Shown: positions 8,571-17,814, counted from the first letter of the stretch. The stretch is DNA of 59,845 nt from Fructobacillus cardui (GCF_023218935.1 NZ_JAJIAL010000010.1); one strand, 5' to 3'. Made by a program: numbers and translations. Notes: a model not told the origin generated them from the sequence alone.

Positions 8571-9601
8571 CAACTTTAATTGCCTTTGAATCAAGTGCTG
8601 ACGAGACCTCAGTGGCCGTTGTCAAGGACGGCAAGACCGTCTTGAGCAATGCGGTGGCGACTCAGATTAATTCGCATCAACGTTTTGGTGGCATCGTGCC
8701 GGAGGTTGCTTCCCGCCACCACCTAGAATGGATTACGAAGACCTTAGACATCGCCTTAGCGGATGCAAAGGTTCAACCAGAAGACCTCGACGGTGTCGCC
8801 GTGACCTACGGCCCAGGATTGGTCGGCTCCTTGTTAGTTGGCTTGATGGGGGCGAAAACCTTTGCAATGGCCCATGACCTGCCGTTGATTCCGGTCAACC
8901 ACTTGGCTGGTCACATTGCTGCTGCTAATTTTAACCAGCCAATTGTCTTTCCGGCTTTGGCATTGATGGTTTCCGGTGGCCATACGGAATTGGTCTTGAT
9001 GGAAGAACCCAATGATTTTCATATTCTGGGTGAGACCTTTGACGATGCGGCCGGTGAATCCTATGATAAAGTTGGTCGGTTGTTGAATTTGCCATATCCT
9101 GCTGGGAAGGCAATTGATGAATTGGCTCATCAGGGGCAGGTCACCATCGATTTTCCGCAGGCGATGGCCAAAGAGGCCGGTTATGACTTTTCATTTTCCG
9201 GTTTAAAATCAGCGGTCATCAACCAAGTTCATAACGCCGAGCAACGTGGTGAAACGATCAAGGAAGAGGACCTTGCGGCTTCTTTCCAGGCTGCGGTGAT
9301 TAAGGCACTGGTTGGTCGCACAAAACGGGCCTTGACTGATTTTCCAGTGAAGTCGCTGGTTCTAGCTGGTGGCGTCGCTGCTAACAGCGGATTGCGTGCA
9401 GCGTTAACTGATTTAATGGCTGATTTTCCTGCCGTTGACTTTATCCCAGTACCCAAGCAGTATACTGGCGATAATGCAGCCATGATTGGCGCAGCGGGCT
9501 ATTGGAACTACCAAGACAAGATTTTTTCTGATCTTGATTTGAACACAAATCCTGGCCTTGATTTTCCATTAGCAGACCTCAACCAGCAGGATAATGAATA
9601 A
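8567..9601 (+). CDS. tsaD: tRNA N6-adenosine threonylcarbamoyltransferase TsaD
   Basis: Catalytic subunit that transfers the threonylcarbamoyl group to A37 of ANN-decoding tRNAs. ASKHA fold with metal-binding His112 and His116 in NHLAGHIAA, phosphate-binding MVSGGHTEL, and GDNAAMIGAAG near the C-terminus. 344 aa, full length. The N-terminal signature usually written ESSCDET reads ESSADET here: the conserved cysteine is Ala11. This residue is not a known metal ligand, so activity is expected. Confidence 0.96.
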   Translation: MTTLIAFESSADETSVAVVKDGKTVLSNAVATQINSHQRFGGIVPEVASRHHLEWITKTLDIALADAKVQPEDLDGVAVTYGPGLVGSLLVGLMGAKTFAMAHDLPLIPVNHLAGHIAAANFNQPIVFPALALMVSGGHTELVLMEEPNDFHILGETFDDAAGESYDKVGRLLNLPYPAGKAIDELAHQGQVTIDFPQAMAKEAGYDFSFSGLKSAVINQVHNAEQRGETIKEEDLAASFQAAVIKALVGRTKRALTDFPVKSLVLAGGVAANSGLRAALTDLMADFPAVDFIPVPKQYTGDNAAMIGAAGYWNYQDKIFSDLDLNTNPGLDFPLADLNQQDNE

Positions 9602-9607
9602 AAATAT

Positions 9608-9683
9608 TTGTGAAAAATGAGCGAATAGATAGGAAAAACCACAATCTATGCTATAATAAATATAATTTAGTTCACAAAGTGAA
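9608..9683 (+). promoter_or_regulatory. rex promoter region with split Rex-box half-sites
   Basis: A -10-like TATAAT is at 9652-9657. TTGTGAA (9608-9614) and TTCACAA (9671-9677) are the two halves of a Rex operator but lie 56 bases apart, bracketing the -10; the right one is part of the small palindrome TTCAC-AAA-GTGAA. Autoregulation by Rex is plausible but unproven, and no good -35 is visible. Confidence 0.35.
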
Positions 9684-9694
9684 ATGGAGATGCC

Positions 9695-10342
9695 ATGGAC
9701 GAGCAAGCAAAGATTCCACGAGCAACCGCCAAGCGGTTGCCCATCTACTACCGTTATTTAACGTTTTTAAATGATGCCGGCACCAACCGGATTTCTTCTG
9801 CTGAATTGGCTGAAGCAACCAAGTTTGATGCGGCAACAATTCGCCGTGATTTTTCATATTTTGGTGCTTTAGGCAAACGTGGCTATGGTTACGACGTTGA
9901 GGCCTTGTTAGAATTTTTTGCCAAGGTTTTGGACCAAAATTCATTGATTAACGTGGCTTTGATTGGTGTTGGTCATTTGGGCCAGGCTCTTTTGAACTTC
10001 AACTTCCACCAATCGTCAAACATGCGGATTGCCGCTGCCTTTGATATTAATGAAAACCGGGGCAAGATTTTGTCCGGGGTACCAATTTATGACATGAGTG
10101 AATTGGAAGAGCAAATCAAAGCCCAACGAATTAACATCGCCATCTTGACGGTACCACAAGGTGTTGCCCAGGAAATTACGGACACCTTGGTAGCCGCTGG
10201 GGTCAAGGGGATTATGAATTTCACGCCGTTGCGGGTTTCCGTACCAAAGGGTGTTCGGGTTCAAAACGTTGATTTGACTAACGAACTCCAAACGTTGGTT
10301 TACTTTATTCAGAACTACACCTCAATTACGACGGGAAAGTAA
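9695..10342 (+). CDS. rex: Redox-sensing transcriptional repressor Rex
   Basis: Senses the NADH/NAD+ ratio and represses fermentation and respiration genes when NADH is low. N-terminal winged helix with RLPIYYRYLTFL and DAATIRRDFSYFG recognition helix (to ~75), then the Rossmann domain starting VALIGVGHLGQAL (~88-100) and a swapped C-terminal helix LVYFIQNYTS. 215 aa, complete. Four bases before the FemABX gene, possibly cotranscribed. Confidence 0.95.
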   Translation: MDEQAKIPRATAKRLPIYYRYLTFLNDAGTNRISSAELAEATKFDAATIRRDFSYFGALGKRGYGYDVEALLEFFAKVLDQNSLINVALIGVGHLGQALLNFNFHQSSNMRIAAAFDINENRGKILSGVPIYDMSELEEQIKAQRINIAILTVPQGVAQEITDTLVAAGVKGIMNFTPLRVSVPKGVRVQNVDLTNELQTLVYFIQNYTSITTGK

Positions 10343-10346
10343 GGAT

Positions 10347-11387
10347 ATGACGGTCTTAGATTTAACACAGCCAAGTCAGGTACAAAGATACCAAGACTTT
10401 GTTAGGACAGCGGCTAAAGGCCAAGTGACCCAGGACCCACTCTGGGGTGATTTGAAGGCTAATTGGGGCCACTTATACCTCTATCATGAAAATCAGGATG
10501 GCGACATTGATGCCGCAATGGCGGTCTTGACTGTTGAAGCCTTACCTGGAAAATTGTTGGCGTATTGCCCAAAGGGACCTGTTGCTGACGTGACCAACGT
10601 TGGCTTGGTTAAGGAATTGGTTCAAGAAGCGTTGGCTAATTTGCCAGAAAACGTCTTTTTGGTTCGAATGGATCCGGAAGTGCTCTACAACCAAGACTTG
10701 GATCAGGTTTACCAAGATGCTGGCTTTGTGACCCGGAATGTTAAAGTCGAGAATATGCATGGCAACATTCAACCACGTAAAAACGTGGTTTTGTTCTATG
10801 ATGGTCGAGGCGAGGGGGCACAACCAATCACTGATGAAGCCAGTTTGATGAAGCACTTCAAAAGCGATTATCGCAATCAAATTCGGCGGGCCATCAAGGA
10901 TGGGGTCACCGTTACCTCTGGTCGTAGTAAGGAAGACATTGAGGCCTTCTTTAAGACCTACACGATGATGGCCAAGGCTCAGGGAATCACCCACCGGCCA
11001 ATAGAATACTTTTACCGCATGCAAGAACTATGGGCCGATTCTGATTTGTTCCGGGTTTTCTTGGCACATTATGACGGCCAAGTGATTGCGGCTGGAATTG
11101 GCTTTGGTTACGGGGAAAAGATTTGGTATATGTATGCCGGATCAAACCGTGAATTTGCCAAGCACTATGGCCCCTACCTCGTGCAGTGGGAAATGCTGAA
11201 GTGGGGGCTTTCCTTAGGGAAGGTTGCTTATGATTTCGGCGGTGTTGGCGAATTTGACCACACTGACGGTCTTTATAAGTTTAAGCACGGCTTTGCCTAC
11301 CATGACCCACAGGTTGCCTATATTGGGGAGCTGGATTGGGTTGTCGACCAGGCAGCCTATCAAAAATACTTAGAACAATTTGCCTAG
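10347..11387 (+). CDS. FemABX-family peptidoglycan interpeptide-bridge aminoacyltransferase
   Basis: Adds amino acids from aminoacyl-tRNA to the lysine of lipid II to build interpeptide bridges. 346 aa with the twin GNAT-like domains of the family: first half QDPLWGDLKANWG and FLVRMDPE; second half KSDYRNQIRRAIKDGV, YMYAGSNREFAKHYGPYLVQW and AYDFGGVGEFDHTDGLYKFKHGF, the last being very characteristic. No long coiled-coil arm, consistent with FemX/MurM-type. The specific residue added cannot be read from sequence. Confidence 0.92.
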   Translation: MTVLDLTQPSQVQRYQDFVRTAAKGQVTQDPLWGDLKANWGHLYLYHENQDGDIDAAMAVLTVEALPGKLLAYCPKGPVADVTNVGLVKELVQEALANLPENVFLVRMDPEVLYNQDLDQVYQDAGFVTRNVKVENMHGNIQPRKNVVLFYDGRGEGAQPITDEASLMKHFKSDYRNQIRRAIKDGVTVTSGRSKEDIEAFFKTYTMMAKAQGITHRPIEYFYRMQELWADSDLFRVFLAHYDGQVIAAGIGFGYGEKIWYMYAGSNREFAKHYGPYLVQWEMLKWGLSLGKVAYDFGGVGEFDHTDGLYKFKHGFAYHDPQVAYIGELDWVVDQAAYQKYLEQFA

Positions 11388-11452
11388 CCGATGATGGTAG
11401 CCCCTAGTTGTGTGAACTAGTCGACTAGCAAACAAGACAAGAAAGGCATCCA

Positions 11453-12298
11453 ATGACCATTAAAATGATTGCATCCGATATGGATGGTACGTTTTTATCC
11501 GGTGAAGATAGTTACGATCAAGAACACTTTGCCCGGGTTTTGTCACAATTAAAGGAAAAAGGCGTGCGCTTTGTCGCGGCCTCCGGTCGACAAGTGGCCA
11601 ATTTAAAGGAGCTTTTTGAGCCGATGGCCGCTTATGGTTTGTTAGACCAAATCGATTTTGTCGGTTCCAACGGGTCGGTGGTAACAACACCGGGCCAAGA
11701 ATTGTACGCGGTCTATCTGACACCAGAACAGATTCGTAAGGTGATTGATTGGAATGCTTTAAATCCCCAATCAGCCGACAATGTGATTGTTTTAGCTGGT
11801 GTCAACGGGACCTATATTTCCAACCACGTCAGTCAAGAGTTTAAGGAAATGCTGTCGATGTTCTATCCGAATGTCGTTCAAGTTGAAAAACTTTTGAAGA
11901 TTGATGATAAGATTTTAGGTGTTTCTTTCGTCTGGCCTCATGAAGAGGTCCAGGAACACGTTCAACAATTGGAAGAGGTTTTTGGCGAAGAAGTCCACGT
12001 CACTGGTTCGGGTTTTGGATCTGTTGATGTTTTGCCAAAGGGTGTCGATAAGGCGGCGGCCTTGGAAGTTCTCCAAGATTATTACAACGTCACGGATAAT
12101 GAAGTGATGGTCTTTGGTGATAACACTAATGATTTGGAAATGCTGGCGAAGTATGACAACTCTTACCTGATGCCAAATGCCATGCCATTAATGCACGATG
12201 TCCATAAGCGTTTGGCGTTAAAGACAAACGTTCAGGATGGCGTGTTGGCAACCATTGAAAGTGAATTACAACTCGATAATCAAGTTGAAATGGATTAA
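11453..12298 (+). CDS. Cof-type HAD phosphatase
   Basis: Haloacid dehalogenase hydrolase of the Cof/YidA group, likely a sugar-phosphate or flavin phosphatase. Motif I SDMDGTFL (Asp9, Asp11), motif II AASGRQ, motif III lysine in the PKGVDKAAALEVL segment, and motif IV VFGDNTNDLEMLAKY. 281 aa, complete. Substrate cannot be assigned. A terminator follows immediately. Confidence 0.92.
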   Translation: MTIKMIASDMDGTFLSGEDSYDQEHFARVLSQLKEKGVRFVAASGRQVANLKELFEPMAAYGLLDQIDFVGSNGSVVTTPGQELYAVYLTPEQIRKVIDWNALNPQSADNVIVLAGVNGTYISNHVSQEFKEMLSMFYPNVVQVEKLLKIDDKILGVSFVWPHEEVQEHVQQLEEVFGEEVHVTGSGFGSVDVLPKGVDKAAALEVLQDYYNVTDNEVMVFGDNTNDLEMLAKYDNSYLMPNAMPLMHDVHKRLALKTNVQDGVLATIESELQLDNQVEMD

Positions 12299-12326
12299 AA
12301 AAAAGACTCGGCTGAGTCTTTTTTCT
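12298..12326 (+). terminator. Intrinsic terminator after the HAD gene
   Basis: AAAAGACTC ... GAGTCTTTTTT hairpin with a six-base loop region, directly at the stop codon. Confidence 0.85.
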
Positions 12327-12375
12327 TGCCTATTCAATTGTATTTGCTGTCGGACACTTAGACCGAAAAATATGT

Positions 12376-12861
12376 TTAATTGGTCTCCTGTTCTGGGATA
12401 CCAAAATAATTAACGCCGATAGCAAACAAAACACCAATAAAGGTATCAACGATTCGTAAGAAGACGTAGTCGATGGTGGCATCCATTGGGATGGTCAAAG
12501 CAATCAACAAGAGGGCTGCGAGACCACCGACAATTCCTAGACTACAGTCTAAAGCGTTGAGAATAACAATCGTGCAGATAACAAAAATTGGGATAATGAC
12601 GATTGTCATCCAACTATTGTGGTGTGTAAATTCTCGGATCAAAAAGTAAAGTAGCGAGAAGAAACCACCAACACTATTTGATAGTAAACGAATTTTGGCG
12701 AATTGGATGGTATTGTCCCAATCTTCTCGAAGGGCGAAGACGGCCGCTAGGGCGGGAACCGACGCTGGTCGGTCAACAAAGTGGTAAACGAGTAAGACCA
12801 ACATCACAACAATGGCGGTTTTCACGGTCCGCATGCCGACGTGGATCTGTAACTTTTTCAT
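12376..12861 (-). CDS. Short FUSC / aromatic-acid-exporter-like membrane protein
   Basis: 161 aa, four or five hydrophobic segments. The opening GMRTVKTAIVVMLVLLVYH, the ALAAVFALREDWDNTI stretch and the RIVDTFIGVLFAIGVNYF end are typical of the N-terminal membrane domain of the FUSC/ArAE_1 (DUF939-type) family. The usual cytoplasmic C-terminal half is absent; such short versions occur in lactic acid bacteria, so I do not call it truncated. Substrate unknown. Divergent from the broken nitroreductase. Confidence 0.75.
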   Translation of the reverse strand: MKKLQIHVGMRTVKTAIVVMLVLLVYHFVDRPASVPALAAVFALREDWDNTIQFAKIRLLSNSVGGFFSLLYFLIREFTHHNSWMTIVIIPIFVICTIVILNALDCSLGIVGGLAALLLIALTIPMDATIDYVFLRIVDTFIGVLFAIGVNYFGIPEQETN

Positions 12862-12946
12862 GGGGTGCTCCTATTTTATTGATAGTATTTAGCGTATCAT
12901 AGATAGTAAGATAAGGGTAATGATTGTCCAATTAGTGAGGTAAAAC

Positions 12947-13690
12947 ATGATTAAAAATCCAGTACTTGATCAATTACATGACCACTAATCAATCCGTTCT
13001 TTCTCCGATCGGCCAGTGACCGATGAGGAAGTCGAAGCAATTTTCTCTGCAGCCCTTGCCGGACCGAATATGCAAAACTTTCAGCCAGTCACTTTTATTG
13101 AAATCACCGACTAAGACCTCAAGAGGCGGGTCACTGAAAAGGTGAAGATGAAGTACATCGAAAATGCCACTCGGTATTTTGTTGTTACCGTCGATTGGCA
13201 CAAGGTTTTGTTAAATCAGGACGCTGAAACCCGGGCCATTATGGAAGAACGAATCCAGCACTACCAATATTTGGAGGGCGGTATTGTTTCAGCTTCGATT
13301 GCCTTAGGTCGTGCTCAGGTGGCGGCTGAATCGCTTGGAATCGGTTCTGTCACAATGGCAGCTGCAATGGGCGCCTTTGAACTCTATGAAAAGGAATTGG
13401 ACTTGCCGAAGTACGTTAAGCCAATTATGGGCTTTTCACTTGGCTACCCTAATCCAAAACCAGGCGTCAAACCTAAGTTGCCATTGGCTGGTTCATTGAT
13501 GAAGGACCATTACGATGACGACCAAATGAAGGCTGCCATTGAGGAATATGATCAAACGATGGCCACTTACTTTAAGGGGCGGGATATTGATTCCAATTGG
13601 ACGAAGCATAACGCCTCTTTGTTAACGAAGGGTGCTGCGAACACTGCCCTATCTCAATATCCTCATGATAAGGGACTTGATTTAAAATAA
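12947..13690 (+). pseudogene. NAD(P)H nitroreductase, two in-frame stops
   Basis: Reading from ATG 12947 gives a full-length flavin nitroreductase interrupted only by TAA at 12986-12988 and TAA at 13112-13114. Before the first stop: NPVLDQLHDH; after it SIRSFSDRPVTDEEVEAIF, i.e. the FMN-binding SIR motif; the second stop falls in TD*DLKRRVTEKV. The rest (ASIALGRAQVAAESLGIGSV, MGFSLGYPNPKP) is intact to the stop at 13690. No frameshifts. Both stops are one C-to-T change from a CAA glutamine codon. Either a young pseudogene or an N-terminally truncated product; the former is more likely because FMN-binding residues are lost. Confidence 0.88.
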
Positions 13691-13775
13691 AATAAAGATG
13701 TATAAAAAGTCGTGCAAGCTCTATTGATGGAGGCCTTGACTGGCTTTTCTTTTGAATAAAACGAATTTCACTGTG

Positions 13776-13839
13776 TTGACAAATAGGTCTTAGGTGCTAT
13801 ACTAAAGTCAGATTAGCACTCGATGTTTACGAGTGCTAA
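13776..13839 (+). promoter_or_regulatory. groESL promoter and CIRCE operator
   Basis: TTGACA (13776-13781) and TATACT (13798-13803), spacer 16, followed by TTAGCACTC-N9-GAGTGCTAA (13813-13839), a perfect CIRCE element: the HrcA repressor site. It lies over the expected transcription start. Confidence 0.97.
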
Positions 13840-13863
13840 AAATACAAACGGAGGTTGTGATTC

Positions 13864-14148
13864 ATGTTAAAGCCCTTAGGAGACCGTGTGGTCGTCAGTG
13901 TTGCAGAACAAAGTGAAAAGACAGTTGGTGGCATTGTCTTAGCCGCTAATACGCAAGAAAAGCCAGTAACCGGTAAGGTTGTGGCAACAGGGAGTGGTTT
14001 GGTGGCCAATTCAGGCCAGAAGCTGGACATGACAGTCAAAGAAGGAGACCAGGTTTTGTTTGACAAGTTTGCTGGTCAGGAATTGACTTATGATGGCCAA
14101 TCATACTTGGCTCTCCATGAAAAAGATATTATCGCCATCGTTGATTAA
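13864..14148 (+). CDS. groES: Co-chaperonin GroES
   Basis: Heptameric lid for GroEL. 94 aa, starting LKPLGDRVVV, with the mobile loop around VGGIVLAANTQEKP and the KEGDQVLFDKFAGQE segment. SD GGAGG nine bases before the ATG. First gene of the HrcA-controlled operon. Confidence 0.97.
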   Translation: MLKPLGDRVVVSVAEQSEKTVGGIVLAANTQEKPVTGKVVATGSGLVANSGQKLDMTVKEGDQVLFDKFAGQELTYDGQSYLALHEKDIIAIVD

Positions 14149-14218
14149 ACAACAATTACAAGACAACTAGCACAAATAATGATGATTTCAATCAGTTTTG
14201 GTTAAAGGAGTAGGGAAA

Positions 14219-15841
14219 ATGGCAAAGGAATTGAAGTTTGCGGAAGACGCTCGCTCAAAGATGAAGGTCGGAGTTGACAAGTTGGCCGACACTGTTAAAA
14301 CAACAATTGGACCAAAAGGTCGTAACGTTGTTTTGGAAGAATCTTATGGTTCACCAATTATTACAAATGATGGGGTCACAATAGCTAAGGCGATTGAATT
14401 AGAGGACCACTTTGAAAACATGGGTGCCAAGTTGGTTGCTGAAGTTGCTTCAAAAACTAATGACATTGCGGGTGATGGTACCACTACTGCCACCGTTTTG
14501 ACTCAAGCGATTGTTGGCGAAGGACTTAAGAACGTGACGGCTGGTGCTAACCCTGTTGGCATTCGAACGGGTATTGAAAAGGCAACGGCAGCGGCTGTTG
14601 CGAAGTTGCATGAGATGTCTCACACGGTTTCAACGAAGGACGAGATTGCTCAAATTGCCTCAATTTCAGCAGCCAGCGATGAAGTTGGTTCTTTGATTGC
14701 TGAAGCAATGGAAAAGGTTGGTAACGATGGTGTGATTACTATCGAAGAATCAAAGGGAATTGAAACCACTTTGAACGTTGTCGAAGGAATGCAATTTGAC
14801 CGTGGTTACATGTCACAGTACATGGTCACTGATAACGAAAAGATGGAAGCTAATTTGGACAACCCTTACATCTTGATTACGGACAAGAAGATTGGTAATA
14901 TCCAAGATATCTTGCCTGTCTTGCAACAAGTTGTGGAACAGGGGCGGGCAATGTTAATTATCGCAGATGACATTACTGGCGAAGCTTTGCCAACTTTGGT
15001 TTTGAACAAGATGCGTGGCACATTTAACGTTGTTGCTGTGAAGGCACCTGGCTTTGGTGACCGTCGTAAGGCCATGTTGGAAGATATCGCTATCTTAACT
15101 GGTGGTACGGTTGTTACGGATGACCTTGGCTTGAACTTGAAGGATGTGACTATCGAACAATTGGGTCAAGCCAATAAGGTCAATATCACCAAGGATAATA
15201 CGACCGTTGTCGAAGGTGCCGGTGACAAGGCAGCCGTGAAGGAACGGGTTGACTTGATTAAGCAACAAATTGCCGACAGCACTTCAGAATTTGACAAGGA
15301 GAAGTTGCAAGAACGTTTGGCAAAGTTGGCCGGCGGTGTGGCTGTCATTAACGTTGGGGCTGCTACTGAAACGGAATTGAAGGAACGTAAGTACCGAATT
15401 GAGGATGCTTTGAACGCTACTCGAGCTGCCGTTGAAGAAGGCTTTGTTGCTGGTGGTGGAACGGCTTTGGTGAACGCCATGGCTGCCGCTACTGCCGTTG
15501 AAGCAACAGGCGACGTGGCTACGGGGGTTAAGACCGTTGTGGCTGCTCTTGAAGCCCCAGTTCGTCAAATCGCTGAAAACGCTGGCTTGGAAGGTTCTGT
15601 GATTGTTAACAAGTTGAAGGAACAACCTGAAGGAACTGGTTACAATGCCAAGACTGATGAATGGGTTGATATGGTCAAGGCTGGAATCGTTGATCCAACC
15701 AAGGTCACACGTTCTGCCTTGCAAAATGCTGCCTCTGTTTCAGCCTTGTTGTTGACGACGGAAGCCGTAGTTGCTGAATTGCCTAAGGATGACGCACCAA
15801 TGCCTGCCGCTGGTGCTCACGGCATGCCAGGCATGATGTAA
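14219..15841 (+). CDS. groEL: Chaperonin GroEL
   Basis: ATP-driven folding chamber. The ATG at 14219 (MAKELKFAEDARSKM) has the SD AAAGGAG; an in-frame upstream GTG/ATG would include that SD and is rejected. Signature segments include DGTTTATVLTQAI (ATP site, catalytic Asp), the apical domain, AAVEEGFVAGGGTAL and the C-terminal Met/Gly-rich tail GAHGMPGMM. 540 aa. Codon choice is strongly biased to TTG, GGT and AAG, as in eno and ftsH, matching high expression. Confidence 0.98.
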   Translation: MAKELKFAEDARSKMKVGVDKLADTVKTTIGPKGRNVVLEESYGSPIITNDGVTIAKAIELEDHFENMGAKLVAEVASKTNDIAGDGTTTATVLTQAIVGEGLKNVTAGANPVGIRTGIEKATAAAVAKLHEMSHTVSTKDEIAQIASISAASDEVGSLIAEAMEKVGNDGVITIEESKGIETTLNVVEGMQFDRGYMSQYMVTDNEKMEANLDNPYILITDKKIGNIQDILPVLQQVVEQGRAMLIIADDITGEALPTLVLNKMRGTFNVVAVKAPGFGDRRKAMLEDIAILTGGTVVTDDLGLNLKDVTIEQLGQANKVNITKDNTTVVEGAGDKAAVKERVDLIKQQIADSTSEFDKEKLQERLAKLAGGVAVINVGAATETELKERKYRIEDALNATRAAVEEGFVAGGGTALVNAMAAATAVEATGDVATGVKTVVAALEAPVRQIAENAGLEGSVIVNKLKEQPEGTGYNAKTDEWVDMVKAGIVDPTKVTRSALQNAASVSALLLTTEAVVAELPKDDAPMPAAGAHGMPGMM

Positions 15842-15881
15842 ACTGAGGGCAATTTCTGCTAAAAATGTTTTGAAATAAGTG

Positions 15882-15928
15882 CTAAAGAAGGAAGTAGTCC
15901 AATTTGGATTACTTCTTTCTTTTTTTTC
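15882..15928 (+). terminator. Strong terminator after groEL
   Basis: AGAAGGAAGTAGTCC / GGATTACTTCTTTCT long imperfect hairpin followed by eight T. Confidence 0.85.
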
Positions 15929-15988
15929 TAAAAAAATCAGCTGGACCAATGGCTGCCTTGTGCTAGAATAAAGTAACGGAGGAAACTT

Positions 15989-16432
15989 ATGACGTTTTAT
16001 AGTGTTGATTATTTAACCAAGCAAAATAACTTAACCAATACCGTTGTGATCTTGCTGGTGGCCTTGACCTTTGTTCTTTTGGCTGTTGGTTTGGTAGCAA
16101 CTTTTCGCCATCGCTTTAATACGCGTTATCGCGATTTGACGATTATTGCCTTTTTATTTTTTGTTTTTTTCGCGGGCGTTCAGTTTACTGATTTGCAAAA
16201 CACAAATATTAAAAATTCACAGCAAAGTCAGATGACAGCCTTTATTAAAAACTACGTTAAGGCACAGCATGTTAAAACCGACGACGTTTACTTTAATTCG
16301 ACTTCGCTTGTTGATGGCATGATTGCTAAAGAAGGCAAGAATTATTACCAAATTGGCCTTTCAAAAGATGGCCAGTCCTATACCCGGACTCAGGTTTATT
16401 TGGTTAATGCGAATGTGGAGGTACAACGATGA
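15989..16432 (+). CDS. DUF3290 membrane protein
   Basis: 147 aa with two N-terminal membrane helices (about 18-40 and 50-68) and a soluble tail. The order DUF3290 then DUF421, overlapping by 4 bases, is common in lactobacilli, which supports the family call. Function unknown; the tail YYQIGLSKDGQSYTRTQVYLV looks like a small extracytoplasmic beta domain. Own start has SD GGAGGAAA. Confidence 0.8.
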   Translation: MTFYSVDYLTKQNNLTNTVVILLVALTFVLLAVGLVATFRHRFNTRYRDLTIIAFLFFVFFAGVQFTDLQNTNIKNSQQSQMTAFIKNYVKAQHVKTDDVYFNSTSLVDGMIAKEGKNYYQIGLSKDGQSYTRTQVYLVNANVEVQR

Positions 16433-17079
16433 GTTTTTACTTACCGATTATTTTAAAGTTGGGCATCGGTCTGATTGCCTTGATCGTTCAAATTAATATT
16501 TTTGGAAAAGGGAATTTGGCCCCATCAAATGCCTTAGACCAAGTTCAAAACTATGTTTTAGGTGGTATCATTGGAGGAACCATTTATACGGCAACGATTA
16601 CCGTTTTTCAGTTCATTATCGTGCTGGTCATCTGGACGCTTTGGGTCATGATTTTGAAGTTCTTAAAGGAACACAATCACTTGGCCAAAAAGATTATTGA
16701 TGGCACGCCAAAGGTCGTAATTGACCGTGGCCAGATTGATGTTGATGCTGTCGTGATGGCCGGCCAGTCGGCTTCTGATTTGATGTTTAAGCTCCGAGAG
16801 CAAGAAGTCTACGATGTTTCTAAAGTGAAGCGGGCCGTGATTGAACAAAACGGTCAGTTAACCGTGATTGAATATGGCGATCAGAATCCCAAATATCCGA
16901 TTATTTATGATGGCCAGGCGAACTTTGACGTGTTGGATGCCATTGATCAAGACGAGGACTGGTTGGAAAATCAGGTCATTGCGGAAGGCTATGCCGGGAT
17001 TAATGATATCTTCGTTGGCGAATACATTCAGGGGAAGATTCGGTTGACTCCTTATAATCAAAGTGATCAGAAGAAGTAA
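16429..17079 (+). CDS. DUF421 (YetF-like) membrane protein
   Basis: 216 aa: three membrane segments in the first ~85 residues, then the cytoplasmic YetF domain with the signature GTPKVVIDRGQIDV and SASDLMFKLREQEVYDVSKVKRAVIEQNGQL. The family is linked to germination/spore coat in bacilli, but its role in non-sporulating lactic acid bacteria is not known. Partner of the upstream DUF3290 gene (ATGA-type overlap). Confidence 0.87.
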   Translation: MSFYLPIILKLGIGLIALIVQINIFGKGNLAPSNALDQVQNYVLGGIIGGTIYTATITVFQFIIVLVIWTLWVMILKFLKEHNHLAKKIIDGTPKVVIDRGQIDVDAVVMAGQSASDLMFKLREQEVYDVSKVKRAVIEQNGQLTVIEYGDQNPKYPIIYDGQANFDVLDAIDQDEDWLENQVIAEGYAGINDIFVGEYIQGKIRLTPYNQSDQKK

Positions 17080-17117
17080 TCGCTTGTTGTCAAGGCGGGC
17101 GTAGAAAGGATTTTTCA

Positions 17118-17798
17118 TTGACTCTTAAAGAAATCTATCATCGCGCTCGCACTAGTCGAGTTTGGACCATTGTGGTGCCAATGCTCGTTGGTATTGCCTA
17201 TTCGTGGTGGCGTTACCAGCGCCTTTTGTTTTGGCCAAGCTTATTGATGGTGGTGACGGTGGCCATAGTCAAGCTTGCCTATGACTGGTGGTTTGACCAG
17301 TACCCCAGCCATTCGATTTGGATTTTGCGGCTGAAGCGGGGCATTGACGTTATCTTGCCATACTTTTTAATTATTTTAATGCTGTTCTTGAATACAAAGT
17401 TCAAGCCAACTGCGGGACTGTTAACTGTTTGGTTCGGGATTGCGTTTCCTTTAATTGCCTTTTCACTGTCGATTTCAGTTGCCAAGGATGTTCGTAAAAT
17501 CCGCGCAGAGGAAATCAGTCCCAAGGAGTTCCAGCATGCTCAAAGTCGGGCTAGTTGGGTCCGCCCAATCTTCTTGCTCTTGCCGGTTCTTGCCTATGCA
17601 GAAATTTTATTGCTAACGCTGTCAGGTTACCTACCACTGCTTGCTTGGGCAATGATTGTTTTGTTCCCATTAGTTTTTGCTCAGGCATTGGCGGTTGGTT
17701 TGGAGTCCGACTTGGATAAGTCGGCTGATTTACCAGCGCGTAACCTCTTTTTGACGGGGCTTGCCCTTGTCTTAGTGTTGGTAATCGCAGGTGCTTGA
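17118..17798 (+). CDS. Multi-pass membrane protein of unknown family, TTG start
   Basis: 226 aa with six to seven hydrophobic segments. The TTG at 17118 has SD AAAGGA at the right distance and no better start is present. I do not recognise the family with confidence. The first helices, SRVWTIVVPMLVGIAYSWW and KLAYDWWFDQYP, are faintly like the start of UbiA/MenA prenyltransferases, but the Asp-rich motifs are missing. It follows the DUF3290-DUF421 pair by 38 bases and ends at a very long hairpin. Confidence 0.6.
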   Translation: MTLKEIYHRARTSRVWTIVVPMLVGIAYSWWRYQRLLFWPSLLMVVTVAIVKLAYDWWFDQYPSHSIWILRLKRGIDVILPYFLIILMLFLNTKFKPTAGLLTVWFGIAFPLIAFSLSISVAKDVRKIRAEEISPKEFQHAQSRASWVRPIFLLLPVLAYAEILLLTLSGYLPLLAWAMIVLFPLVFAQALAVGLESDLDKSADLPARNLFLTGLALVLVLVIAGA

Positions 17799-17814
17799 TT
17801 TAAATATCAAAAAG

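Noticed and set aside
12986..13114. Stop-codon reassignment as general explanation for the nitroreductase TAAs
   Set aside because: Normal genes here end with TAA/TAG/TGA at expected lengths, and prfA is intact. Only local suppression could be considered.
15284..15724. 146-codon minus-strand open frame inside groEL
   Set aside because: Shadow of groEL codon bias; no SD, no recognisable domain.
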